A stretch of DNA of 64,000 bases from Gammaproteobacteria bacterium (GTDB lineage Bacteria > Pseudomonadota > Gammaproteobacteria > SZUA-152), in the NCBI GenBank assembly GCA_013152545.1, contig JAADGF010000116.1:62001-126000 (forward strand), read 5' to 3'. Both the position numbers and the translations under genes were made by a program. Each line of letters begins with the position of its first letter. Positions within the stretch are counted from its first letter, which is position 1. Below are positions 55,726 to 64,000 of this stretch, one piece after another. Below the pieces are notes generated by a model that searched no databases, was not told where the DNA came from, and saw nothing but the letters and a program-made list of their open reading frames with translations.

Positions 55726-57615
55726 ATGGAACAAACAAATAGTATGGTAAAGCCAATCCCCCCCGCGAGTAATCAACACACAGCCAAAGTCTTCATAACA
55801 GATACCGTGTTGCGTGACGCACATCAATCATTGCTTGCGACACGCATGCGCATTGAAGACATGCTACCCATTTGTGAGAAGCTGGACGCGATTGGTTACT
55901 GGTCGTTGGAAGTATGGGGTGGCGCCACCTTTGATGCCTGCGTTCGGTTTCTTAAGGAAGATCCTTGGGAACGACTTCGAAAATTAAGAAAAGCACTGCC
56001 CAACACACAACTGCAAATGCTATTACGAGGGCAAAATCTCCTCGGTTACCGTCACTACTCTGACGATGTCGTGCGTGAATTTGTTAAACAAGCCGCCTTG
56101 AACGGAATAGATATATTCCGGATTTTTGATGCTCTGAATGATGTCCGTAATATGCGCGTCTCCATTGAGTCAGTAAAAGCACAAAACCGGCATGCACAAG
56201 CTGCAATTTGCTATACCACCAGTCCAGCACATACCCTCGAACAATTTGTAAAACTGGCGATTCAACTGGAAAATATGGGTGCTGACAGCATTGCCATAAA
56301 AGACATGGCGGGGTTGCTCACACCAAAGGCAACGGCTGATTTTGTTAACGCACTCATCAGCGAAATAAAAGTACCCATTCACTTGCATACTCATGCAACG
56401 GCGGGTCTTGCCAGTATGTGTCAGCTAAAAGCCATTGAAAATGGCTGCCGACACATTGATACAGCAATCTCGACGTTGTCTGGGGGAACCAGCCATCCTG
56501 CCACTGAAAGCATGGTGGCAGCATTAAGGGATACAGAATACGACACAGGTCTTGATCTATCCCATCTACAGGATATCGGCTTTTACTTTCATGAGGTGCG
56601 CAAAAAATACCATCAATTTGAAAGCGAGTTTACCGGTATCGATACACGAGTACAGGTGAATCAGGTTCCTGGTGGCATGATCTCCAATTTGTCCAACCAA
56701 TTGCGTGAACAAGGCGCATTGCATCGAATGAACGACGTTTTAAGTGAAATCCCCCGTATCAGACAGGACCTGGGTTATCCCCCGTTGGTAACCCCCACAT
56801 CGCAGATTGTTGGTACTCAGGCGGTACTCAATGTCATCTCCGACAAACGTTATAAAAGCATCACCAACGAAGTGAAATTTTATTTACAAGGCAAATACGG
56901 CAAACCACCTGGTGCCGTCAGTGAAAAGCTGCGTCGACAGGCAATTGGTAATGCCGATATCGTTGACTGTCGGCCAGCGGATTTACTATCCCCCGAAATG
57001 GCCAAGCTGCGTCGCGAGATCAGCACAGTCGCTAAGACGGATGAAGATGTCCTGATTTACGCCATGTTCCCGGAAATTGGCCGGGAATTTCTAGAGCAAC
57101 GCAAAGCGGGTACCCTAACACCAGAGCCACTCACCCCCCTCCAGACCACCGATGAACCTCAATATTGTGTTGCTGCCACCGAGTTTAACGTCATACTCCA
57201 TGGTGAAACCTTTCACATTAAGGTGAAAGGTACTGGGCATAAACATCAAGATAAACGAGCATTCTATATCAATGTGGACGGAGCGCCCGAAGAGATCATT
57301 GTGGAGGCGCTGGATGAAATGATTACCGCTGGCGATGCCGCCGCAGCAGCAACAGAATTATCCAAATCCACAATGGGCAGCAAACGGCCTAAGGCAACCA
57401 AGCCAGGGGATGTGACCACCTCAATGCCAGGCTCCATTGTTGATGTACTCGTCAACAAAGGTGATTCAGTTGCCGCCGGAGATTGCCTGTTGGTAACTGA
57501 AGCCATGAAAATGGAAACTGAGATCGAAGCCCCCGTTGCCGGTAAAATTACAGCCATACATGTCCAAAAAGGAGATACCGTAAATCCGGATGAAGTACTC
57601 ATTGAAATAGAATAA
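55726..57615 (+). CDS. pycB: Pyruvate carboxylase subunit B (carboxyltransferase and biotin carrier)
   Basis: 629 residues. Carboxyltransferase barrel with DTVLRDAHQSLLATRMR, LRGQNLLGYRHYSD, DALNDVRNM and the C-terminal biotinyl domain with attachment lysine K595 in EAMKMETE, 34 residues from the end. Transfers the carboxyl group from biotin to pyruvate. The same architecture serves oxaloacetate decarboxylase alpha, but no membrane beta/gamma subunits follow, so pyruvate carboxylase is preferred. Confidence 0.92.
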   Translation: MEQTNSMVKPIPPASNQHTAKVFITDTVLRDAHQSLLATRMRIEDMLPICEKLDAIGYWSLEVWGGATFDACVRFLKEDPWERLRKLRKALPNTQLQMLLRGQNLLGYRHYSDDVVREFVKQAALNGIDIFRIFDALNDVRNMRVSIESVKAQNRHAQAAICYTTSPAHTLEQFVKLAIQLENMGADSIAIKDMAGLLTPKATADFVNALISEIKVPIHLHTHATAGLASMCQLKAIENGCRHIDTAISTLSGGTSHPATESMVAALRDTEYDTGLDLSHLQDIGFYFHEVRKKYHQFESEFTGIDTRVQVNQVPGGMISNLSNQLREQGALHRMNDVLSEIPRIRQDLGYPPLVTPTSQIVGTQAVLNVISDKRYKSITNEVKFYLQGKYGKPPGAVSEKLRRQAIGNADIVDCRPADLLSPEMAKLRREISTVAKTDEDVLIYAMFPEIGREFLEQRKAGTLTPEPLTPLQTTDEPQYCVAATEFNVILHGETFHIKVKGTGHKHQDKRAFYINVDGAPEEIIVEALDEMITAGDAAAAATELSKSTMGSKRPKATKPGDVTTSMPGSIVDVLVNKGDSVAAGDCLLVTEAMKMETEIEAPVAGKITAIHVQKGDTVNPDEVLIEIE

Positions 57616-57947
57616 TAAAAGCTTGCCAGTGAAAGCGGCGATGTGCCGTAAAAACCGACTTCACAGTATGAATTTTTCATCCATAACCTCGCTTTATAAA
57701 GCTGCTTTAGCTATAAACAAAATCAGCAGATAACAGCCTACCGATTCCGGCCTCCCAGCCACCACGTTTTGCAACACTGATATATGTCAAAAATAAATAT
57801 CATTTAATACTGGAAATTCCAGGCAAAAATATGTTATCTCTATATGCGAACATGACAAGTTTGTATAGCATTTTGCTTTTTCATTATGGTCACTATTATT
57901 ATTGCAGTATGTCATTATTATAATCAGTGAGTTACGGAGTACTGTTC
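57616..57947. other. Intergenic, no feature recognised
   Basis: 332 AT-rich bases between pycB and the DUF551 gene. TTGCTT followed by TTATTA (around 57870-57900) might be a weak promoter for the latter. Nothing else seen. Confidence 0.4.
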
Positions 57948-58367
57948 ATGAGTTGGGTTAGCGTTAAAGATAAGTTACCAGCGGCAGCTGATGATGTGCT
58001 GGTTTATTCTCCCGACGACGGGTGTTATCGCGCATGGTATGATAACGATATCTGGCTTTCATACGAGAGCGCGAGTTCAAACGCCCCAACGCATTGGATG
58101 ACCATGCCATGCCTGCCCAGCCAGCGCATACCGAACCCCAGTGGTTGTTATGGCATGACAGACAAACTGGTCAGCGGTGAGAGCCGGCCGTATTCCGTGT
58201 GGAGTGAAGCCATGGATACCGCCAATGATATTCGCGACGCCTGGGAATCTCGTTTCGGTGGACCCTATAAAGTTTTAGAATCAAACCACGGATATGAGGT
58301 TCGTTACATGGGAGAATGGAAAGAGACCTTCGATGGAAAATTAAAAGCGCAGGGCGGCGCAAAATAA
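57948..58367 (+). CDS. DUF551-containing protein
   Basis: 139 residues from the ATG giving MSWVSVKDKLP, with GGAG about nine bases upstream; the frame starts seven codons earlier. N-terminal half (about 1-60) matches DUF551 (WVSVKDKLP, VLVYSPDDG, HWMTMPCLP), a domain common in phage proteins. The C-terminal half (about 70-139) is unrecognised but has GGPYKVLESNHGYEVRY. No phage genes are nearby. Function unknown. Confidence 0.7.
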   Translation: MSWVSVKDKLPAAADDVLVYSPDDGCYRAWYDNDIWLSYESASSNAPTHWMTMPCLPSQRIPNPSGCYGMTDKLVSGESRPYSVWSEAMDTANDIRDAWESRFGGPYKVLESNHGYEVRYMGEWKETFDGKLKAQGGAK

Positions 58368-58643
58368 CCGCTTATTCCAACAAAACAACCCCATAGCCAC
58401 CGCCAATCATTACCCAGCAAAAATCAAAGGTAAGGGTCCATTTCCGCACCTTGAAGACGAAACAATATCCGGCTCAATCTGTCTAACTTATTTCTTTACA
58501 GAAGACCCATAGTGGAGAAAGTAAACCGAATATTCCTCCGATACTCAAGGCAATTACGATTTAGGTGACAAACGCGAACCGCAACAGATGCCACATTTTC
58601 AGCATTCCCCCCTCCCTTACTACTCAGCACTAAATTGTTCCAA

Positions 58644-59327
58644 ATGGCGAAAATGCTAATCTACGGAGCGATACTAGCGGGCGGTCGATCTTCTCGATTT
58701 GGAGGACAGGACAAAGGCTTGATCCCGTTTCAACAAAAACCAATGATTGAATCGGTCATCAATAGACTACGCCCCCAGGTAGACCGACTTATTATCAGCG
58801 CAAATGCCAACATCGATACTTATGAACAATATGGTTATCCTGTCGTACCGGATTGCACCACAGGATTCCAAGGACCATTAGTGGGTATTTATTCAATCAT
58901 GAACTTTATAAACTCAACACTGGCGTTACCTACCGCAGATGCAGGTGCAATGAAAAATAGTGAAAAAAGCACAACGGAAAATATAAAACAGAACAACTCC
59001 ATGGACATAAACTTACTTATTGTCCCCTGCGATATGCCGTTGCTGCCCAGCGACCTAACGAAAAAACTCCTGAACGCAAAAACACGCCATCAACAAACAT
59101 CATCAGTGGTACGAGAAAACAATCGATTACAGCCATTACTTGCACTATTACCATTATCATCTATCACTCAGCTTGAACAATATATCCAAAGCGGTGCACA
59201 TAAAGTCGAAAAGTGGATATTATCTGGCAAGCCGGCAATTTGTGATTTTACGTCACAATCCGATTGTTTCAAAAACATTAACTCCGCATTGGAGTTAGGC
59301 CAAGCAGAAAAAAATGCTAATCACTAA
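58644..59327 (+). CDS. mobA: Molybdenum cofactor guanylyltransferase MobA
   Basis: 227 residues from the ATG giving MAKMLIYGAILAG. Nucleotidyltransferase motif LAGGRSSRFGGQDKGL and VPCDMPLLPS. Adds GMP to molybdopterin. A polar insertion (MKNSEKSTTENIK, about 105-117) is longer than in E. coli MobA. Overlaps mobB by 14 bases. Confidence 0.92.
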   Translation: MAKMLIYGAILAGGRSSRFGGQDKGLIPFQQKPMIESVINRLRPQVDRLIISANANIDTYEQYGYPVVPDCTTGFQGPLVGIYSIMNFINSTLALPTADAGAMKNSEKSTTENIKQNNSMDINLLIVPCDMPLLPSDLTKKLLNAKTRHQQTSSVVRENNRLQPLLALLPLSSITQLEQYIQSGAHKVEKWILSGKPAICDFTSQSDCFKNINSALELGQAEKNANH

Positions 59328-59910
59328 TACTAAATATATTGCATCGGAAACACCGATCATTGGATTTGTTGCCCGTAGCGGCACCGGCAAGACAACGTTG
59401 TTATGTAAATTATTACCGCTACTAAAACAACGCGGTTATCGAGTCGCACTCATAAAACATTCCCACCATCGTTTTGATATTGATCGCCCGGGTAAAGATA
59501 GCCACAGATTGCGTGAGGCTGGCGCTGACCAGGTTTTGTTGGCCTCACCCCATCGGTGGGCATTAATGGTGGAAAACCAAATCGATACAGATGAGCCATC
59601 ATTGCAATATTTACTTGAACAAATGGACCATTCACAATTAGATCTAATCTTGGTCGAAGGCTTCAAAAACGAATCAATCCCTAAAATAGAACTTAACCGT
59701 GCCACAGCAGACCGTAATGTTAGCCATCATGATTTCGCCTATCACAGTGATAATACTATTTTAGCTATTGCTACTGACACTCCGTTGGCTTCCAAGCAGT
59801 CAATCACACAATTGGACATCAATGACCCCGCAACAATTGCTGACTATATAAACAATACCATTCTTAAGAATGAACAACCTACAAAAAAGGCCCCCGATGA
59901 CATCGCCTGA
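59314..59910 (+). CDS. mobB: Molybdopterin-guanine dinucleotide biosynthesis protein MobB
   Basis: 198 residues. P-loop in GFVARSGTGKTTLL; IKHSHHRFDIDRPGKDS and LVEGFKNESIPKIE are MobB signatures. GTP-binding accessory factor for MobA. Overlaps both neighbours. Confidence 0.92.
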   Translation: MLITNTKYIASETPIIGFVARSGTGKTTLLCKLLPLLKQRGYRVALIKHSHHRFDIDRPGKDSHRLREAGADQVLLASPHRWALMVENQIDTDEPSLQYLLEQMDHSQLDLILVEGFKNESIPKIELNRATADRNVSHHDFAYHSDNTILAIATDTPLASKQSITQLDINDPATIADYINNTILKNEQPTKKAPDDIA

Positions 59911-61207
59911 AAACGCAACGCCTGACCCAGTCAACATTAATAATCGGGGGAAATCAGTCACCGAGCCTAGCTGCATGGACGATTATGATGCCAGCTCACT
60001 GCTGGTGGAAGATGCCATACACCGCATCGAAACCACCGTACAAGCCATAACCGAGTCACAAACATTACCACTAAAGGAAGCGTTAAATCGTGTTTTAGCA
60101 GCGCCATTGCAAGCGACAATGAATGTCCCTCCGCATACCAATTCTGCAATGGATGGATACGCCTTGCTTGGCGCTGACATCCCCAAAAACCGCTCAAAAA
60201 AACTAAGGGTAATCGCTACTGTATTGGCGGGCGCAACCATTGATATTACCGTTAAACCTGGCGAATGTGTACGCATAATGACGGGGGCAAAAATGCCAAG
60301 CGGTACCGATACCGTTGTTATGAAAGAGCACGTAAAATGCCACAACCAATCCATAACAATCGATGCCAACAATAAAACAGGACAAAATGTTCGCCTTGCA
60401 GGCGAAGACATTGCGGCGGGCCAAACAGTGCTAACAGCTGGTAAATTATTGAGCCCTGCGGACCTCGGCTTAATCGCATCCATTGGAATAGCAAAAGTCA
60501 GTGTTATTCGTAAGGTTCGGGTTGCTTTTCTGTCAACGGGGGATGAACTGAAACCCGTCGGGGAAGCGTTGGCTGAAGGACAAATTTATGATAGTAATCG
60601 TTACACCTTATTTGGTATGTTAAAACGATTCGGTGCGGATATCTCTGATTTAGGTGTTATCAACGACGATCCGCAAAGTATTCAGCACGCTATCGAATCC
60701 GCTACCGAAAAAGCCGACGTCCTAATCACTTCAGGCGGGGTTTCCGTTGGTGATGCAGACTATGTCAAACAAATAGTGGAAAAAATAGGAGAAGTAAATT
60801 TCTGGAAAATCGCGATGAAACCCGGTCGTCCGTTCGCTTATGGAAAAATCAATCAATGCCTGTTTTTTGGTCTTCCTGGTAACCCAGTCTCAGCCATGGT
60901 TACCTTTTATCAATTTGTATTGCCAGCACTAAACCGATTAAGCGCTCGTCTCGTGATTAAACCATTGCAGCTTCAATTGCGTTGCAGCAACGCCCTAAAA
61001 AAATCACCAGGCCGCGTAGAATACCAGCGCGGCCGCATTGAAGTAAACCAAGCAGGCGACTACGTGGTAAAAAGTGTTGGCCAACAAGGCTCTGGCATAT
61101 TAAGCTCAATGAGCAAGGCAAATTGTTTTATTATTTTACCCTTGAAAACTGGAAATCTAGCAGCCAACACGGTCGTCACGGTCCAGCCCTTCGAGGGACT
61201 TATATGA
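59897..61207 (+). CDS. moeA: Molybdopterin molybdenumtransferase MoeA
   Basis: 436 residues from the ATG giving MTSPENATP, overlapping mobB by 14 bases; ATG at 59870 would overlap more, and 59975 is also possible. Conserved HTNSAMDGYAL, RIMTGAKMPSG, ITSGGVSVGDAD, MKPGRPFAYG and FGLPGNPVSAM. Inserts molybdate into adenylated molybdopterin. The N-terminal about 35 residues are extra compared with E. coli MoeA. Confidence 0.93.
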   Translation: MTSPENATPDPVNINNRGKSVTEPSCMDDYDASSLLVEDAIHRIETTVQAITESQTLPLKEALNRVLAAPLQATMNVPPHTNSAMDGYALLGADIPKNRSKKLRVIATVLAGATIDITVKPGECVRIMTGAKMPSGTDTVVMKEHVKCHNQSITIDANNKTGQNVRLAGEDIAAGQTVLTAGKLLSPADLGLIASIGIAKVSVIRKVRVAFLSTGDELKPVGEALAEGQIYDSNRYTLFGMLKRFGADISDLGVINDDPQSIQHAIESATEKADVLITSGGVSVGDADYVKQIVEKIGEVNFWKIAMKPGRPFAYGKINQCLFFGLPGNPVSAMVTFYQFVLPALNRLSARLVIKPLQLQLRCSNALKKSPGRVEYQRGRIEVNQAGDYVVKSVGQQGSGILSSMSKANCFIILPLKTGNLAANTVVTVQPFEGLI

Positions 61208-61249
61208 TTTAAGGAATGGACACGCAACAACTTCCCTGGCAGCATGACG

Positions 61250-61413
61250 TATAGCCGTCAAGTGTTTAATGGTATTCCGTGGCTGCATTGAAATTCCTTG
61301 CAATAACCCGGCTATTACGCGTCATTTCGCCTCGCCTAAAAGCGCCTACTTTTGGTGCCATGAAATAAAGAGGAAGCACACTTAACACCTAAACCCTAAA
61401 CGCCACAGATATA
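61250..61413. mobile_element. 164-bp copy of the TATACCC element family, inverted relative to 17175-17360
   Basis: The core 61280-61358 read on the minus strand shares TAGGCGCTTTTAGGCGAGGC and the block TATTGCAAGGAATTTCAA with the core of the element at 17175-17360 at roughly 85 percent identity by eye. Termini (TATAGCCGTCAAGTGTTTA at 61250, and the right end at 61381-61413) are diverged versions of the arms. It lies between convergent moeA and hsbR. Confidence 0.65.
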
Positions 61414-61423
61414 TTACCAACAT

Positions 61424-63184
61424 TTACCAGACGTAAACCACCTCGGCTATATTTCCCTTGCCAATAAAATTCACTGACTTGCACATGGCCACCAATAAAC
61501 GCAAACCTTTCCCATTATACTCCCGACATCGCTCAGGTGCCTTTAGTTGTTCAACGTAATCAAACCCTTTACCGCTATCTTCAATTCGTAGTAATAACTG
61601 ACCGCCGGATTTATAGGAATGGTGTTTTATGTTAATGTTAATATAACCCTCATTCAATTCAGCAAGACGCTTGCCCCGCTCCCCATAATATTTCGAAAAG
61701 CCATCCATCGTGTTTTTTAACGCTGAATCCATCCCTAGAAGCCCGTGCTCAAGTGCATTATAAAATAGCTCAGAAATTATGGTATAAAGCTGCTGACGCT
61801 GCTCTTTAAGCCCTTGCATTTCAACAATCGACTGCACAATCAGTGGCAGAGGGTCCAATGATTTTAATGCATCAACTTCAAGGTTAAACGTAAACTCCCA
61901 GTGCGAAGCAGGGTTCGCTGAGACACAAGTCTGTTTGTTCACTTTTTCAGGGGCATGCAAACTTGCTTCATCATAGGTCAACTCCAAAAGAGTAACATCA
62001 TCACTTTGCTCTCTATTTGCACGAAAAGTGGCTAAATTTTGTTTAATCGTTTCGAAAATATTAGCGGAATTTTGTCTCGAAGAAAATATACTTTCCAATC
62101 GCCCCTGACCAAACATCGTATTATTACAATCGGTGGTTTCAATAACACCATCTGTATAAAGGTACAACTTATCCTGGTTGGATACCGGTATTACCTGAAT
62201 AGCACCGTCCAACCCAATCGAGTCAATAATCCCTAAGGGTAAATGATTAGATGTGATACGGTGGGTGATTTTCCCTTGTTCAGCATTAAACAGCAAAGCA
62301 TCGGGAAGACCTCCATTCCAAACCGAAACAGTATGTCTTTCGAAGTCCATATCCACCGCACAAGCCGCCATAAACATTCCGGTTGGTAGAATATATTTCA
62401 ATTTTTTATTTATTACTGCAACTATTTCTGCTATCGAATAGCCTTTATTGGTCATTTCATAAAAAACAGTCGCCGCAGGCAAAGCCCCCGTCGCCGCTCC
62501 AAGACCGTGGCCGGTAAAATCACCGATTAATACATGCAATCCACCTGACGGTTTATCAGCTGCAATTAATAAATCACCGTTAAACAGTGACATCGGCGAC
62601 AATAGATATTTTATATTCGGTCTTGAAAGTGATCCGGGGTTCAGGATTTTCTCAAACAAAGAAGTAGCAACAGCAATTTCGCCCTCCATTCGCTGATGAT
62701 AACGAGCAATTTGGTTTTTTTGTTCGTTAATCGTATTGTAAAGTTGCCGAATGCGCAACAAAGCCTCTATTTTCGCATTTAGTATGATATGGTTGTAGGG
62801 TTTTGTTAGAAAATCATCGCCACCGGAATTAATACAATCCACTAAAGCTTCTTCTTGAGTCACTGCGGTAAGAAAAATAATCGGGACAAACCGACCGTCG
62901 CAGTGCGCCTTAATCATGGCGGTAGCGGCATAACCATCCATGACTGGCATCATTATGTCCATTAAAATCAAATCGGGGGATTCTTGGTGGAAAACCTCAA
63001 CGGCCTGTTGTCCGTTTTCAGATAGAATCGTTTGATAGCCTTGTAAATCCAGTAGACGTTGAAGCACGAGTCGGTTGGTTATATCATCATCGGCTATCAA
63101 TATTTTTATCGTATCATGGTCTTCTGAACCACACGGGTGTGTACATCCATTATTGTCCTGGGCAGGAAACACGATTGACGCCAT
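61424..63184 (-). CDS. hsbR: HsbR-like response regulator with PP2C phosphatase and HATPase domains
   Basis: 586 residues. Receiver domain (about 25-145) with phospho-accepting D76 in LILMDIMMPVMDG; coiled linker (about 150-185); SpoIIE-type PP2C phosphatase (about 190-400, LIGDFTGHGLGAATGALP, YLYTDGVIETTD); C-terminal RsbW-like ATPase (about 440-585, ELFYNALEHGLLG, IEDSGKGF). This matches Pseudomonas HsbR, a phosphorylation-gated phosphatase/kinase of HsbA controlling anti-sigma partner switching. AGAGG precedes the ATG by six bases. An HptB phosphotransfer gene is not in view. Confidence 0.88.
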   Translation of the reverse strand: MASIVFPAQDNNGCTHPCGSEDHDTIKILIADDDITNRLVLQRLLDLQGYQTILSENGQQAVEVFHQESPDLILMDIMMPVMDGYAATAMIKAHCDGRFVPIIFLTAVTQEEALVDCINSGGDDFLTKPYNHIILNAKIEALLRIRQLYNTINEQKNQIARYHQRMEGEIAVATSLFEKILNPGSLSRPNIKYLLSPMSLFNGDLLIAADKPSGGLHVLIGDFTGHGLGAATGALPAATVFYEMTNKGYSIAEIVAVINKKLKYILPTGMFMAACAVDMDFERHTVSVWNGGLPDALLFNAEQGKITHRITSNHLPLGIIDSIGLDGAIQVIPVSNQDKLYLYTDGVIETTDCNNTMFGQGRLESIFSSRQNSANIFETIKQNLATFRANREQSDDVTLLELTYDEASLHAPEKVNKQTCVSANPASHWEFTFNLEVDALKSLDPLPLIVQSIVEMQGLKEQRQQLYTIISELFYNALEHGLLGMDSALKNTMDGFSKYYGERGKRLAELNEGYININIKHHSYKSGGQLLLRIEDSGKGFDYVEQLKAPERCREYNGKGLRLLVAMCKSVNFIGKGNIAEVVYVW

Positions 63185-63199
63185 ACAAACCTCTGGACA

Positions 63200-63499
63200 T
63201 TACTCAATATTGAATAAGCTTTGAAAACTAGCAACTGACAATATCGTTTTTATTTCTTGGGAGCAGTTTCGCAATGTAATATTGGCATGATTACCCCCTG
63301 CATATTCCCGCATCATCAACAACATACCCAATGCTGAACTATCCAGATGCTCTGTCTCCTTCATATCCACAACAAATACCGACGCAGAAGAATTTTCATA
63401 ACTATTGCGGAAGTCTTTTTGTACGCCAAAATCAAAATAGCCACTAACCGCTATGGTTAATTTCTTCCCATCATCTGATTTGTTTGCTTTTACCGGCAT
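63200..63499 (-). CDS. hsbA: STAS-domain anti-sigma factor antagonist HsbA
   Basis: 99 residues from the ATG at 63499, which has a GGAG site eight bases upstream; the longer frame to 63550 is less likely. Single STAS domain with LTIAVSGYFDFGV and the phosphorylatable serine in HLDSSALGM (S54/S55). Substrate of HsbR, 15 bases downstream in the same operon. Confidence 0.9.
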   Translation of the reverse strand: MPVKANKSDDGKKLTIAVSGYFDFGVQKDFRNSYENSSASVFVVDMKETEHLDSSALGMLLMMREYAGGNHANITLRNCSQEIKTILSVASFQSLFNIE

Positions 63500-64000
63500 A
63501 GCAACGTCTCCAACTGATTTCCCAATATACCCATTACCGCTTTCGAACATAGTTAGATGGATCGCCCACCCAGCCTAGTGTATTAAATAGAATTAGGGGG
63601 CGACAAAGTCGACTTTACCTCCTCAGTCGCTATCGGCGGCAGTGAGAGGAACTTGAGTTGAGGCCACTTACCAAGCCGACGAAACCCCGTTCTCCCGAGA
63701 ACAATACCCTTAACTCGCTGATAAATCGTCACTTAAACATTGACATTTGTGATATTCAGCCAGAATAAATGGGGCAACGCCGCCCTTTATATCTTTGTTC
63801 TCGAACACATCAAAGACAATCTAAACCGTTACACAATTAACCAACATTTTTGGCCATTATTCGTAAATAGCCCCAGCCGTTGCGGCCCCCCTATGTACGC
63901 ATCACTATATTCTTTATTACTAACGGCTGGAAAATGCTTCACCACAGCATTAAATAGAAATTTCACAGTATTATTTTCATGTTGCAGTATTATTACAGAC
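63500..64000. other. Right edge, no gene recognised
   Basis: About 500 bases upstream of hsbA to the window end. It should hold the hsbA promoter, but I see no convincing boxes. No ORF over 60 codons. Confidence 0.4.

Noticed and set aside
54298-57615. Oxaloacetate decarboxylase sodium pump
   Set aside because: No beta or gamma subunit genes next to the carboxylase pair, and the biotin carboxylase is adjacent, as in two-subunit pyruvate carboxylase.
1-64000. CRISPR arrays, tRNA or rRNA genes
   Set aside because: No regularly spaced direct repeats and no tRNA T-arm or rRNA-like segments found by eye on either strand.

Overview
The window reads as chromosomal DNA of a Gammaproteobacterium of the Pseudomonas/Cellvibrio type, moderately AT-rich. 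The evidence is gene order: suhB, trmJ, cysE, iscRSUA-hscBA-fdx-iscX; pabB/pabC-mltG-tmk-holB-pilZ; yceD-rpmF-plsX-fabHDG-acpP-fabF; a two-subunit pyruvate carboxylase; and an HsbR/HsbA partner-switch pair. A secreted GH105-type glycosidase with two sugar-binding-like modules suggests a polysaccharide-using, possibly marine, lifestyle. The species is not identified.

Layout. Bases 1-4320 hold a Hanks-type Ser/Thr kinase (cut by the left edge), two tandem PilT-like ATPases and an FHA protein. Bases 4580-7060 hold a YjbQ protein, a DOMON-like protein and a NamZ/DUF1343 protein. Bases 7060-14650 are gene-poor and carry a lone LuxR-type DNA-binding domain, a helix-turn-helix regulator, a periplasmic ABC-type binding protein paired with a hybrid histidine kinase, an orphan intrinsic terminator and several palindromes. 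Bases 14656-17821 hold a second kinase module (CHASE2 kinase plus FHA protein). Bases 17940-27015 carry the isc iron-sulfur cluster operon with cysE, trmJ and divergent suhB, including a good IscR-type promoter.

Bases 27180-36920 hold PilU, a rhodanese, an MltF-like lytic transglycosylase with two solute-binding domains, PutA and a LysR regulator. Bases 36920-41250 look accessory: the GH105 enzyme, a small lipoprotein, a CcdAB toxin-antitoxin pair and several inverted-repeat elements. Bases 41254-54095 are core metabolism on the minus strand (folate, cell wall, replication, fatty acid synthesis). Bases 54298-61207 carry pyruvate carboxylase, a DUF551 protein and molybdenum-cofactor genes. Bases 61424-63499 hold HsbR and HsbA.

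Two themes stand out. First, phosphorylation signalling is dense: two eukaryotic-like kinases, two FHA proteins, a hybrid histidine kinase and a PP2C/STAS partner switch. One kinase is translationally coupled to PilT-like ATPases, which I consider the best candidate for an undescribed system. Second, a family of short inverted-repeat elements without genes recurs across the window (clear at 17175-17360 and 61250-61413, with divergent ends elsewhere), and a second family has attC-like termini at 46998-47169 and 36976-37092. No tRNA, rRNA or CRISPR array was found.
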